From Butyricicoccus_A sp963601915 (GTDB lineage Bacteria; Bacillota; Clostridia; Oscillospirales; Butyricicoccaceae): a stretch of 64,000 bases of DNA. This document shows positions 17,463 through 26,645 of this stretch, in pieces. Position 1 is the first letter of the stretch. The number at the start of each line of letters is the position of its first letter. Position numbers and translations under genes: made by a program. Below the pieces are notes generated by a model. The model was not told the DNA's origin and did not search any database. It was given only the letters and a program-made list of their open reading frames with translations. The stretch is taken from NCBI GenBank assembly GCA_963601915.1, contig CAVCGL010000002.1, forward strand, positions 177,546-241,545, in the 5' to 3' direction.

Positions 17463-18659
17463 ATGGTTAAACCGATTTCTAAAATTGCAGCTGCAATCGC
17501 TCCGTCCGCCACTCTGGCAATCAGCGCACTGGCAAAGCAGATGAAGGCTGACGGCATTGACGTTGTTAGCTTCGGCGCAGGCGAGCCGGACTTCAATACA
17601 CCGGAAAACATCAAGGAAGCAGGCATTGCTGCCATTCAGGCAAACAAGACGAGATATACTCCGGCTGCCGGCATCATGGAACTGAGAAAGGCAATTTGCA
17701 ACCGCATGAAGGAAGACCTCGGTCTGGAATACGAGCCGAGCCAGGTTGTCGTTGCATCCGGCGCGAAGCATAATGTTTATCTGGCAATCATGGCTTGCTG
17801 TGATCCGGGCGATGAGGTCGTTGTAGCAGCTCCGTACTGGCTGAGCTATGCAGAGATGATTCGCATGGCTGGCGCTGTTCCGGTAGAAGTTCGCGCTACT
17901 GCTGAGCATCATTTCAAGATTACTGCGGAAGAGCTGGAAGCAGCAATTACCGAAAAGACCAAGATGTTCATGCTCAACTCCCCGTCTAACCCGACTGGCA
18001 TGGTATATACTAGAGAAGAGCTGGAAGCACTGGCTGCTGTCTGTGAGAAGCACGGCATCTATGTTCTGAGCGATGATATTTACTACAAGCTCGTTTATGA
18101 TGGACTGGAATACACCTCTATTGCATCGGTTTCTCCGGCAATGAAGGAGCAGTGCATTGTAATCAACGGTGTATCCAAGACCTACGCAATGACCGGTTGG
18201 CGTGTCGGCTATGCACTGGCAAATCCGACGGTTGCCAAGGCAATGTCCAGCTATGTCAGCCATTCTACCGGCGCTCCGGCAACCATGGCACAGTGGGCAG
18301 CTCTGGAAGCACTGGAAGGCGATCAGTCCTCTGTTGAGGAAATGCGTCAGCAGTTCGAGAAGCGCCGCAACCATCTGGTAGAGCGCATGAACAAGATTGA
18401 AGGTGTTTCCTGCATCAAGCCGCAGGGCGCATTCTATGTCATGATGGATATGTCCAGCTTTGTCGGCAAGACCATGTATGGCAAGAAGATCGAGAACGAC
18501 GGCGATTTCGCTTCTCTGTTCTTGGAGAAGGCTCTCGTGGCAACCGTTCCGTGCACCTCTTTTGCTGCACCGAACTACCTGCGCTGGTCTTATGCAACTT
18601 CGATGGAAAACATTGATAAGGGCCTCGACCGTCTGGAGAAGTTCATTGCTGAGGCGTAA
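17463..18659 (+). CDS. Class I PLP-dependent aminotransferase (aspartate type)
   Basis: A 398-residue fold-type I aminotransferase, most like the aspartate aminotransferases of Clostridia, which interconvert aspartate/2-oxoglutarate and oxaloacetate/glutamate. Features include FGAGEPDFNTPENI at the N-terminus, SPSNPTG, the YVLSDDIYYKLVYDG segment and the PLP lysine in GVSKTYAMTGWRVGY. Arg in YLRWSYATS fits the carboxylate-binding site. Substrate range cannot be fixed from sequence alone. The start at 17463 follows AAAGGA. It is monocistronic between a consensus promoter and a terminator. Confidence 0.9.
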   Translation: MVKPISKIAAAIAPSATLAISALAKQMKADGIDVVSFGAGEPDFNTPENIKEAGIAAIQANKTRYTPAAGIMELRKAICNRMKEDLGLEYEPSQVVVASGAKHNVYLAIMACCDPGDEVVVAAPYWLSYAEMIRMAGAVPVEVRATAEHHFKITAEELEAAITEKTKMFMLNSPSNPTGMVYTREELEALAAVCEKHGIYVLSDDIYYKLVYDGLEYTSIASVSPAMKEQCIVINGVSKTYAMTGWRVGYALANPTVAKAMSSYVSHSTGAPATMAQWAALEALEGDQSSVEEMRQQFEKRRNHLVERMNKIEGVSCIKPQGAFYVMMDMSSFVGKTMYGKKIENDGDFASLFLEKALVATVPCTSFAAPNYLRWSYATSMENIDKGLDRLEKFIAEA

Positions 18660-18683
18660 GCAAAAATTAGAAGTTTTTAGTAA

Positions 18684-18723
18684 GAAAGGAGTTATCAGAA
18701 TCATCTGATAGCTTCTTTTTTTC
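18684..18723 (+). terminator. Terminator after the aminotransferase gene
   Basis: A stem of about 15 bp with G-U pairs (18685-18699 with 18704-18718), a 4-base loop and a T-rich tail. Confidence 0.8.
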
Positions 18724-18771
18724 TCCAAAATTGTATCTCTTGTACATAGGCAATTTTGTATACAAAGTATC

Positions 18772-18800
18772 TTGCCTTTGGGTCGATTTTCGCCTAAAAT
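18772..18800 (+). promoter_or_regulatory. Promoter for purB
   Basis: TTGCCT (18772-18777), a 17-base spacer and TAAAAT (18795-18800). No purine riboswitch was recognised in the leader. Confidence 0.55.
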
Positions 18801-18859
18801 AAAAGAAACACTGTTTTGTATGTGGCGCAGGGAAGACCCAGCGCCAGGAAAGGAATTTA

Positions 18860-20296
18860 ATGAGTATGAGCAACGTATACGAAAGTCCGTTTTGTTCCCG
18901 TTATGCCAGCCCGGAGATGCTGTATATCTTCTCTCCGGATATGAAGTTCTCCACCTGGCGCCGTCTGTGGGTTTCTCTCGCAAAGGCTGAGAAGGAGCTT
19001 GGTCTGCCGATTACCCAGGAGCAGATCGACGAGATGGAAGCCAACATCAACAACATTGATTATGAAGTAGCAAAGAAGCGCGAGAAGGAAGTTCGCCATG
19101 ATGTTATGGCACATGTATACACCTTCGGCAAGGTTGCTCCGAAGGCTGCCGGTATCATCCATCTGGGTGCAACTTCTGCATACGTAGGCGATAACACCGA
19201 CATCATTCAGATGCAGGAAGGCATGAAGCTGGTTCGCAAGAAGCTGGTTGCTGTCATTCATCGCCTGTCTGATTTTGCTGCAAAGTACAAGGACATGCCG
19301 ACTTTGGGCTTCACGCATTTCCAGCCGGCACAGCTGACCACGGTCGGCAAGCGTGCTACGCTGTGGATCAATGAGCTGTTGATGGATCTGGACGAGCTGG
19401 AGTTCCGCATTGCCAATATGCGTATGCTCGGCTCGAAGGGCACCACTGGCACACAGGCAAGCTTTATGGAGCTGTTTGATGGCAATCATGAAAAGATTCG
19501 CAAGATGGAACAGATGATTGCCGCTGATTTTGGCTTTGATGGTGTTGTTCCGGTATCCGGTCAGACCTATTCCAGAAAGATTGACGCACAGGTCGTCGCA
19601 ACGCTGGGCGGCATTGCACAGTCCGCAAGCAAGTTTGCTACAGATATGCGTCTGCTTCAGCATCTGAAGGAACTGGAAGAGCCGTTTGAAGCACATCAGA
19701 TTGGTTCTTCTGCGATGCCGTACAAGCGCAATCCGATGCGTTCGGAGCGTATCTGCTCGCTGGCTCGTTATGTCATGATTGATACACTCAATCCGGCTGT
19801 TACCTCTGCAACACAGTGGTTTGAGCGCACGCTGGATGACTCCGCAAACAAGCGTATTTCTGTTCCGGAAGCATTCCTCGGCATTGATGCGATCCTGAAC
19901 ATTATGATTAACATCTCTGAGGGCATCGTGGTTTATCCGAAGTCCATTGAGAAGCGCGTGATGAGCGAGCTGCCGTTCATGGCAACCGAAAACATCATGA
20001 TGAGTGCTGTAAAGCGCGGCGGCAACCGTCAGGAGCTGCATGAGCGCATTCGTGAACACTCCATCACCGCTGGCAAGCGCGTGAAGGAAGAGGGTCTGGA
20101 CAACAACATGGTAGACCTGATTGCTGCTGACCCGATGTTCGGTCTGACCAAGGAAGAAATTCTGGCAGAGATGAACCCGAAGGCATACATTGGCCGCGCA
20201 CCGCAGCAGGTCGAGGACTTCATCAAGAATGATGTCATGCCGCGCATTGAAAAGTATCTGGATGATGACAACATCAAGGTAGAAATCAACCTGTAA
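18860..20296 (+). CDS. purB: Adenylosuccinate lyase
   Basis: A 478-residue lyase of the fumarase/aspartase superfamily. It cleaves SAICAR in de novo purine synthesis and adenylosuccinate in AMP synthesis. The family signature is present as GSSAMPYKRNPMRSER, with HLGATSAYVGDNTD and TLGFTHFQPAQ earlier. Length is typical. It stands alone between its own promoter and terminator rather than in a pur operon. ATG 18860 follows AAAGGA; an in-frame ATG two codons later is less likely. Confidence 0.96.
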   Translation: MSMSNVYESPFCSRYASPEMLYIFSPDMKFSTWRRLWVSLAKAEKELGLPITQEQIDEMEANINNIDYEVAKKREKEVRHDVMAHVYTFGKVAPKAAGIIHLGATSAYVGDNTDIIQMQEGMKLVRKKLVAVIHRLSDFAAKYKDMPTLGFTHFQPAQLTTVGKRATLWINELLMDLDELEFRIANMRMLGSKGTTGTQASFMELFDGNHEKIRKMEQMIAADFGFDGVVPVSGQTYSRKIDAQVVATLGGIAQSASKFATDMRLLQHLKELEEPFEAHQIGSSAMPYKRNPMRSERICSLARYVMIDTLNPAVTSATQWFERTLDDSANKRISVPEAFLGIDAILNIMINISEGIVVYPKSIEKRVMSELPFMATENIMMSAVKRGGNRQELHERIREHSITAGKRVKEEGLDNNMVDLIAADPMFGLTKEEILAEMNPKAYIGRAPQQVEDFIKNDVMPRIEKYLDDDNIKVEINL

Positions 20297-20319
20297 TTTT
20301 TATTCAACAGAATATCTTA

Positions 20320-20356
20320 AGCCCGCAGAATGCGTTCGTTCTGCGGGCTTTTTTTG
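20320..20356 (+). terminator. Terminator after purB
   Basis: An 11-bp perfect GC-rich stem (20320-20330 with 20339-20349), an 8-base loop and a run of seven T. Confidence 0.95.
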
Positions 20357-20379
20357 CGCAATTCGTACAAAATGACATC

Positions 20380-20408
20380 TTGACTTGTTTGGGCGATAGG
20401 CATATATT
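20380..20408 (+). promoter_or_regulatory. Promoter for the ABC exporter pair
   Basis: TTGACT (20380-20385), a 17-base spacer and TATATT (20403-20408). Confidence 0.75.
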
Positions 20409-20449
20409 GATTAGAGATTGCTAACTAAAAAGGAAACGGAGAACAGCAT

Positions 20450-21148
20450 ATGTTTCTGGAAATCCATCATATTCGGAAATCCTTCGGAGAAGGAGAAAAT
20501 CGCGTAGAAGTGTTAAAAGGAATCGACCTTGCGATTGAAAAAGGGGAATTTTGCGTGCTTTTGGGTGCATCTGGCTCGGGAAAATCGACGCTGCTGAATA
20601 TTATTGGCGGCATTGACGAAGCGGACAGCGGAGATATTTGCATTCGAGAGACGAAATTGGCAGATATGAATGAGAAAGCACTAACTTTGTATCGCAGAAA
20701 TCATCTGGGATATATTTTTCAAATGTACAATTTGATTCCTAATTTGACGGTGCAGGAAAATATCGAAGTCGGTGCCTATTTGTCGGCACATCCGTTGGAT
20801 GTAGAGGAATTGCTGCATACGTTAGGGCTGTATGAGCATCGAAACAAGCTGCCGAATCAATTGTCCGGCGGTCAGCAGCAGCGCACGGCAATTGGACGAG
20901 CAGTAGTAAAAAATCCAGATCTGTTGTTGTGCGATGAGCCGACGGGCGCACTGGATTACCACACATCCAAAGAGATTCTCAAGCTCATTGAAACTGTCAA
21001 CCAGAAATACGGCAATACGGTTATCATGGTGACACATAATGATGCCATCAAGGATATGGCTGACCGCGTAATCCGTATGCGCGATGGTATCATTGTAAAA
21101 AGCTATACCAATACATCCCGCGTTCCGGCGGAGAAATTAGAATGGTGA
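20450..21148 (+). CDS. ABC transporter ATPase (MacB/LolD type)
   Basis: A 232-residue ATPase of the MacB/LolD/FtsE type, which uses ATP hydrolysis to drive a FtsX-like permease in extrusion or signalling rather than classic uptake. Walker A is GASGSGKST, the signature LSGGQQQR, Walker B LLLCDEPTGALD and the switch His lies in MVTHND. It overlaps the permease gene by 7 bases. Substrate unknown: no two-component or peptide-resistance genes sit beside it. Confidence 0.92.
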   Translation: MFLEIHHIRKSFGEGENRVEVLKGIDLAIEKGEFCVLLGASGSGKSTLLNIIGGIDEADSGDICIRETKLADMNEKALTLYRRNHLGYIFQMYNLIPNLTVQENIEVGAYLSAHPLDVEELLHTLGLYEHRNKLPNQLSGGQQQRTAIGRAVVKNPDLLLCDEPTGALDYHTSKEILKLIETVNQKYGNTVIMVTHNDAIKDMADRVIRMRDGIIVKSYTNTSRVPAEKLEW

Positions 21149-23475
21149 ATCACATGAAAAATCCTTTGAGAAAACGATATTGGCGCGATTTCAAGCAGGA
21201 AATCGGCAAATATCTGGTGATCTTTCTGCTGATGACAGCGAGCATTGGATTTGTTTCCGGCTTTTTGGTTGCCGACGGCAGTTTGTTGCAGGCGTATCAT
21301 GACAGCTTTGAGACCTATCATGTGGAAGACGGCAATTTTACCGTACAGAGGCAGCTCAACCAAACACAGATCCGCGATATAGAAGCGCAGGGTGTCACAC
21401 TGTACAATTTGTTTTACACACAGAAACAGCTGACCAATGACAGCAAGCTGCGCATCTTTCCTAAACGAGAGCAAGTCAATTTGGAATGCCTGATGGAAGG
21501 CGAAATGCCGAAGCACGCCGATGAAATTGCCATTGACCGCATGTATGCCGACAACAATGCGCTTTCTGTCGGAGATACGCTGACGACGAGTGACAATCAG
21601 ACTTGGACAATTACCGGCCTGCTGGCTTTGTCTGATTACAGCTGCTTGTTTGAGAACAACAGCGATACCATGTTTGACGCGACAAAATTCGGTGTTGCCA
21701 TTGTGACGCAGGATGCTTTCTCTGCGATCTCAGCGGAGGATAAAATCTTTTGTTATGCCTGGACATACCAACAGACACCTGCCGATGAGACGGAAGAACA
21801 TGCGCGTGCGGAGGATTTTTTGGAATTTTTGAGCGGAGAAACTGCTCTGGATGGATTTATTCCACGCTATACCAATCAGGCAATTATCTTTGCAGGAAAT
21901 GATATGGGCAGTGACCGCGGCATGATGATTATGCTGCTGTATATGGTCATTGCCATTATGGCGTTTGTTTTTTGCCTGATTATCAGTGACACCATTGCCA
22001 AGGAAGCCGCTGTCATTGGCACATTGCGGGCATCCGGATACACCAAACAGGAGTTAATCCGGCATTATATGACCATGCCAATGATCGTCACGGTGGTGAG
22101 TGCCCTGCTGGGCAATATCATCGGCTATTCGTTCATGAAGGACTATTGTGCAGGCATGTATTATGGAAGCTATAGCCTGCCGACCTATGTGACGATCTGG
22201 AATGGAGAGGCATTTGTGCTCACAACGATTATTCCTGTGTGCATGATGGTGATTTTGACTTGGTTGATTCTGCGGCGCAAGTTAACCCTGTCTCCGCTTA
22301 AGTTTTTGCGCAGAGATCTGCGGAGAAAACAGCAGAAAAAGCCGTTGTGGCTGCCAAAGAACCTTCCGTTTTTCCATCGGTTTCGCCTGCGCATTATTTC
22401 TCAAAACATTGGCAATTACCTCATTTTGTTTATCGGTATTTTGTTTGCCAATTTGCTGCTGATGTTTGGCTTGGCTCTTCCTGATGTGCTGGATGTGTAT
22501 CAAGAAAATTTAGAGCACAACATGCTATGCCAGTATCAATATGTTCTAAAAATGCCGTATGACGCGATGGATGATGATCCGTCAATTGGAACGATGGTAT
22601 CTATGCTGCTGTTCCAGCTTGATGTTCAGACGGATAATGAACAGGCAGAGAAATTCACAGCATACACGCTGAAAACCGTAGATACCGGCTATGACAGTGA
22701 AGAAATTACCATGTATGGTGTTCAGCCAAACAGTCAGTACGTGCATTGGAAGCATACTGACGGAGGTGTGGCGATTTCTTCTCTTTACGCAGATAAATAC
22801 GGATTACAGGTGGGGGATACGATCACGCTCAAAGAACCGTATCAAGATACGCGCTATACGCTTTCCATCTCGGATATTTCTTCCTATCAGGGTGCGCTGT
22901 GTGTATTTATGAATCAAGAGGACTTAAACGCGATGCTCGACTATGACAGCGCATATTTTAGCGGCTATTTATCCGACACACCAATCACGGATATACCGGA
23001 TAAATATATTTCCTCCGTTATAGATTTGGATGCGCTTACAAAGGTATCCCGACAGTTGGATGTCTCCATGGGAAGTATGATGTACTTGGTGGATGGATTT
23101 GGCATTGCTGTTTTTGTGATTTTAATTTATCTGCTGTCCAAAATCATTATCGAAAAAAATGCGCAGGCAATTTCTATGACGAAAATTCTTGGATACAGCA
23201 ATCGAGAAATTAGCCGCTTGTATATTATTTCCACTTCGCTTGTTGTTGTTATCTTCCTGTTTCTCAGTCTCCCGATTGAAACGAATTGGCTTACTGCGCT
23301 GTTCGGCGTGATTATGCGTTCGGAAATGACCGGCTGGATTCCGTTGGTCATTCGCACAAGAATTTATGTGCAGATGATTGTCATCGGCATCGTCACGTAT
23401 GCTGTCGTAGCGGCGATGGAGTATCGGAAGATTCGGAACATTCCGATGGATGAGGCGCTGAAGCATGTGGAGTGA
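21142..23475 (+). CDS. FtsX-like ABC permease
   Basis: A 777-residue integral membrane protein, the partner of the preceding ATPase. An N-terminal membrane helix (about 20-42) leads to a large extracytoplasmic domain (about 45-270), then FtsX-type blocks of membrane helices (about 272-385 and 425-450), a second extracytoplasmic domain (about 455-640) and a final helical block (about 650-765). This doubled layout is typical of Gram-positive FtsX-like exporters. The start may be 21142 or the ATG four codons later (21154). Substrate unknown. Confidence 0.88.
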   Translation: MVNHMKNPLRKRYWRDFKQEIGKYLVIFLLMTASIGFVSGFLVADGSLLQAYHDSFETYHVEDGNFTVQRQLNQTQIRDIEAQGVTLYNLFYTQKQLTNDSKLRIFPKREQVNLECLMEGEMPKHADEIAIDRMYADNNALSVGDTLTTSDNQTWTITGLLALSDYSCLFENNSDTMFDATKFGVAIVTQDAFSAISAEDKIFCYAWTYQQTPADETEEHARAEDFLEFLSGETALDGFIPRYTNQAIIFAGNDMGSDRGMMIMLLYMVIAIMAFVFCLIISDTIAKEAAVIGTLRASGYTKQELIRHYMTMPMIVTVVSALLGNIIGYSFMKDYCAGMYYGSYSLPTYVTIWNGEAFVLTTIIPVCMMVILTWLILRRKLTLSPLKFLRRDLRRKQQKKPLWLPKNLPFFHRFRLRIISQNIGNYLILFIGILFANLLLMFGLALPDVLDVYQENLEHNMLCQYQYVLKMPYDAMDDDPSIGTMVSMLLFQLDVQTDNEQAEKFTAYTLKTVDTGYDSEEITMYGVQPNSQYVHWKHTDGGVAISSLYADKYGLQVGDTITLKEPYQDTRYTLSISDISSYQGALCVFMNQEDLNAMLDYDSAYFSGYLSDTPITDIPDKYISSVIDLDALTKVSRQLDVSMGSMMYLVDGFGIAVFVILIYLLSKIIIEKNAQAISMTKILGYSNREISRLYIISTSLVVVIFLFLSLPIETNWLTALFGVIMRSEMTGWIPLVIRTRIYVQMIVIGIVTYAVVAAMEYRKIRNIPMDEALKHVE

Positions 23476-23525
23476 GAAAAGCATCGCTGCAGTGTGAGTT
23501 TTTATTGTGAAATTATACGAAAAAA

Positions 23526-23554
23526 TTGACTTTAGATGCGCAATCAGCTATAAT
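23526..23554 (+). promoter_or_regulatory. Promoter for secDF
   Basis: TTGACT (23526-23531), a 17-base spacer and a consensus TATAAT (23549-23554). Confidence 0.85.
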
Positions 23555-23583
23555 AAATTTGCTTATTGTCAACTAGGAGGCGA

Positions 23584-24906
23584 ATGATTTTGAAAAAAAG
23601 TATTCTGTCCTTTGTTGCTGTGCTCGCAGTGATTGCGCTGCTTTCGTGCACAGCGGCATTTGGACTCAATGTGGGGCCGCTGTCCATTGCAAGCGTAATG
23701 GACGAAGAGGACGGCATCCGGCGAGGTTTGGACTTGGTCGGCGGTTCGTCCATTACCTTTGAGGCGATTTTGAAAGATGACTATAACAAGGATAATTTGT
23801 CGTCTGATATGGCGTCTGTACAGGCAATGCTCCAGAAGCGTCTGGATTCTCTGGGATACACAGAGGCAACCGTTGAGTTGGTCGGTGACAACCGTGTAAC
23901 GGTTGACATCCCGTCTATCAATAATCCGGAAGAAGCAGTATCCGTGCTCGGTGCGACAGCACAGCTGACCTTTGAGGACGCAGACGGGAACGTCATTCTT
24001 GATGGCTCCGGCATCAAGTCGGCGACCTCTGGTTACGGTCAGATTTCGCAGTCCAGCATGGCGAGTGAACACTATGTGCAGGTGACATTCACCAATGAAG
24101 CACAGGAAAAGTGGACAGAGGCCACAAAGGCTGCGGCGAATGCGGAGAGCGGCAAAAACTATATTGCCATTAAGATGGATGATGAAGTACTGTCTCAGCC
24201 GTCTGTCAGCAGCGAATATGCACAGACCGGCATCACCGGTGACAGCTGTGTCATTTCCGGCAGCTTTACCGCAGATACCGCAAAGACACTGGCGGAGCAG
24301 ATCAACATTGGTCAGCTGCCGTTCTCTCTGGAAGAGGTCAGCATGAGCTCTGTAGGCCCGCAGCTGGGCGAAAAGGCACTGTCTACCAGTGTGATGGCGG
24401 GCGGTATTGGCGTCCTGCTCGTTATGCTGTTTATGATTCTGATTTATCGTCTGCCGGGCCTCGTGGCATCTATTGCACTGGTATTCTATACCGCGCTGGA
24501 TCTGGTCATTCTGTCCGTTGCACACGTAAACCTGTCCCTTCCGGGCATTGCAGGCATTATTTTGTCCATCGGCATGGCGGTTGATGCGAACGTCATCATC
24601 TTTGAGCGCCTGAAGGACGAGCTGAAGAACGGTAAGACCATTCGCGGTGCCATTGACGCTGGCTTCCATCGTGCGTTCTCGGCAATCTTGGACTCCAACG
24701 TCACAACATTGATTGCTGCATTTGTCCTGTACTTTATGGGTACCGGCACGGTTAAGGGCTTTGCTATCACGCTGGGCATCGGCGTTGTTCTGTCTATGTT
24801 CACGGCAATCACCGTAACAAAGTTCCTGCTCCAGCGCATGGCAGATTTCCGCATCACCAATCCGAAATGGTATGGTGTGAAGAAAGAAAAGAAGGAGGAG
24901 GTGTAA
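23584..24906 (+). CDS. secD: Protein translocase subunit SecD
   Basis: A 440-residue RND-type membrane protein that, with SecF, uses the proton gradient to help pull secreted proteins out of the SecYEG channel. An N-terminal membrane helix (about 4-25) is followed by GLDLVGGSSITFEA, a large periplasmic-side domain (about 45-255) and a block of five helices (about 270-425) with GMAVDANVIIFERLKDE. It is short relative to E. coli SecD, as usual in Clostridia. The start at 23584 follows AGGAGG; a TTG two codons on is an alternative. Confidence 0.94.
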   Translation: MILKKSILSFVAVLAVIALLSCTAAFGLNVGPLSIASVMDEEDGIRRGLDLVGGSSITFEAILKDDYNKDNLSSDMASVQAMLQKRLDSLGYTEATVELVGDNRVTVDIPSINNPEEAVSVLGATAQLTFEDADGNVILDGSGIKSATSGYGQISQSSMASEHYVQVTFTNEAQEKWTEATKAAANAESGKNYIAIKMDDEVLSQPSVSSEYAQTGITGDSCVISGSFTADTAKTLAEQINIGQLPFSLEEVSMSSVGPQLGEKALSTSVMAGGIGVLLVMLFMILIYRLPGLVASIALVFYTALDLVILSVAHVNLSLPGIAGIILSIGMAVDANVIIFERLKDELKNGKTIRGAIDAGFHRAFSAILDSNVTTLIAAFVLYFMGTGTVKGFAITLGIGVVLSMFTAITVTKFLLQRMADFRITNPKWYGVKKEKKEEV

Positions 24907-24910
24907 GACG

Positions 24911-26017
24911 ATGAAACAGGGTAAGTTTTCGATTATCAAAAGATTCCCGATTTTCGCATTGATTGCACTGATTGCAATCGCGCCAGGTCTCGTCGGCTTG
25001 GTCACTCTTCCGTTTGGCATGAACCTGTTTAACATGGATGTCGATTTCATCGGCGGCACCAGTATGACCTTTGACATTCATGAAGAAGTAACCAGCGATA
25101 TTTCCAGCAAAACGATTCCGGAACTGGTTCAGGAAGCTGTTGGCGTAGAGCCGTCTTCGGTACAGAAGACCGGTGATGACGGCGAAGAGGTTCTGATTAA
25201 GTGCACCCGTCTGGACAGTGACCAGCAGAAGCAGGTTGTACAGGCGATGCAGAAGCAGTTCAATCTGTCCGATGATGACACACAGAATATTTCTGACGTC
25301 AATGCGACGATTGGTAAAGAGACGCAGGGCAAGGCGATTACAGCCGCTTTGGTTGCTGTCGTTCTCATGATGATTTACATCACCATTCGCTTTGAGTTAA
25401 CTTCTGGTTTGGCAGCGATTACCTGTTTGGCACACGACCTGCTCGTTGTGTTGTCCGCGTATGTCATTTTCCGCATTCCGTTTAACACGACCTTTATTGC
25501 GGTTGCACTGACGATTCTCGGCTATTCCATCAACGCAAGTATCATTGTGTTTGACCGTATCCGCGAAAATCGAAAGTTTGCACGCCGCGAGCTGTTTGAA
25601 GATACCGTAGAAAAGAGTATCTGGCAGACGGTTGGCCGTACCATAAATACATCGATTACGACGCTGCTTACGGTTGGCATGATCTTTATCTTTGGTGTCA
25701 CCAGCCTGCGTCAGTTCACGCTGCCGATGATTATTGGTATCATCGCAGGTGCATATTCGTCTATGTTCCTGTCCGGTGCATTCTGGTCCAAGTACCGCGG
25801 CATGGTGCGCAAGAACAGAAAGGAAAAGGCACAGAAAAAGGTTTCATCTTCTAAGACCTCGGAAAAGAAGGCTGCAAAGCCGCAGCCGGAAAAGACGGAA
25901 GAGGCACCGAAGGCGGAAGAAGAACAGGCAGAGCCGGTTACTGCACAGCAGCCAGCACCTGCAAAGAAGGTTACGCCGAAGAAAACCTCGAGAAAGCAGA
26001 GAAAAAAGAAGCATTGA
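24911..26017 (+). CDS. secF: Protein translocase subunit SecF
   Basis: A 368-residue partner of SecD. The N-terminal helix (about 13-32) precedes the conserved VDFIGGTSMTFDI, a short extracytoplasmic domain and five helices (about 145-290) containing TILGYSINASIIVFDRIRENR. The last 70 residues form a Lys/Glu/Ala/Pro-rich cytoplasmic tail ending in a basic cluster, longer than in most SecF proteins; it may contact ribosomes or acidic lipids, but that is a guess. It follows secD by 4 bases. Confidence 0.94.
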   Translation: MKQGKFSIIKRFPIFALIALIAIAPGLVGLVTLPFGMNLFNMDVDFIGGTSMTFDIHEEVTSDISSKTIPELVQEAVGVEPSSVQKTGDDGEEVLIKCTRLDSDQQKQVVQAMQKQFNLSDDDTQNISDVNATIGKETQGKAITAALVAVVLMMIYITIRFELTSGLAAITCLAHDLLVVLSAYVIFRIPFNTTFIAVALTILGYSINASIIVFDRIRENRKFARRELFEDTVEKSIWQTVGRTINTSITTLLTVGMIFIFGVTSLRQFTLPMIIGIIAGAYSSMFLSGAFWSKYRGMVRKNRKEKAQKKVSSSKTSEKKAAKPQPEKTEEAPKAEEEQAEPVTAQQPAPAKKVTPKKTSRKQRKKKH

Positions 26018-26025
26018 TTGCAATT

Positions 26026-26058
26026 CCGGACAGATTTTATCTGTCCGGTCTTTTTTTT
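26026..26058 (+). terminator. Terminator after secF
   Basis: A 9-bp perfect stem (26026-26034 with 26040-26048), a 5-base loop and a run of eight T. Confidence 0.92.
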
Positions 26059-26123
26059 CATGTGAAAATATGGTATTCTTTATAAAGAAAGCGTTTCTGA
26101 GGAATTAAAGGAGTGAACACGAT

Positions 26124-26583
26124 ATGAAGTGCCCGTATTGCAAATATACAGAGAGCAAGGTCATTGATTCCCGCCCGACTGTCGATGGGGAGAGTATTCG
26201 CCGCCGCCGTATCTGCCAAAAATGCGGCAAGCGATTTACGACATATGAGACTATCGAATCTCGTTCACTCATGGTGATAAAAAAAGATGGTTCGCGTCAG
26301 CAATATGACCGGGAAAAACTCATGCGCGGCATTCTCAAAGCCTGTCAAAAGCGCCCCGGTCACAAAGGCACAGATGGATGATTTGCTGAGCAACATTGAA
26401 AAAGAGTTATACGATCAACTGGAAGATGAAGTGTCCTCCATGACGATTGGCGAAATGGTAGTGGAACGCCTGATTGATATTGACGAGGTGGCCTATATCC
26501 GCTTCGCATCGGTCTATCGAGATTTCAACGATGTTGATTCGTTTATGGCGGAATTGAAGCGCATTCGCCCGCATCATACGTAA
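26124..26583 (+). pseudogene. nrdR: Frameshifted transcriptional repressor NrdR
   Basis: NrdR represses ribonucleotide reductase operons in response to ATP/dATP. The reading frame is split. The first part (26124-26381) carries the zinc ribbon (CPYC ... CQKCGKRF) and the start of the ATP cone (KKDGSRQQYDREKL). The rest (for example SNIEKELYDQLEDE and EVAYIRFASVYRDFNDV) lies in the +1 frame up to 26583. Removing one C from the CCCC run at 26354-26357 restores a normal protein of 152 residues reading KRPVTKAQM across the join. The cause may be a sequencing error, a true mutation or frameshifting at a CCC codon. GGAG precedes the ATG. Confidence 0.88.
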
Positions 26584-26585
26584 AA

Positions 26586-26624
26586 AATCCCGTATCTATG
26601 ATATAAGCTCATAGATACGGGATT
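26586..26624. terminator. Bidirectional terminator between nrdR and the FabK-like gene
   Basis: A 16-bp perfect stem (26586-26601 with 26609-26624) with a 7-base loop. The T-run is better on the minus strand (from AAAAAA at 26582-26587), so it mainly ends the minus-strand FabK-like transcript while also stopping nrdR. Confidence 0.85.
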
Positions 26625-26645
26625 CTATTGTTTCTTCAAGAAAAA

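Noticed and set aside
18660..18859. Purine riboswitch before purB
   Set aside because: The conserved junction sequences are absent; only a terminator and promoter are found.
17406..20059. Minus-strand open frames opposite the aminotransferase and purB genes
   Set aside because: Both are antisense to clear enzymes with full motif sets.
23569..25077. Minus-strand open frame opposite secD and secF
   Set aside because: Antisense shadow; secD and secF are unambiguous.
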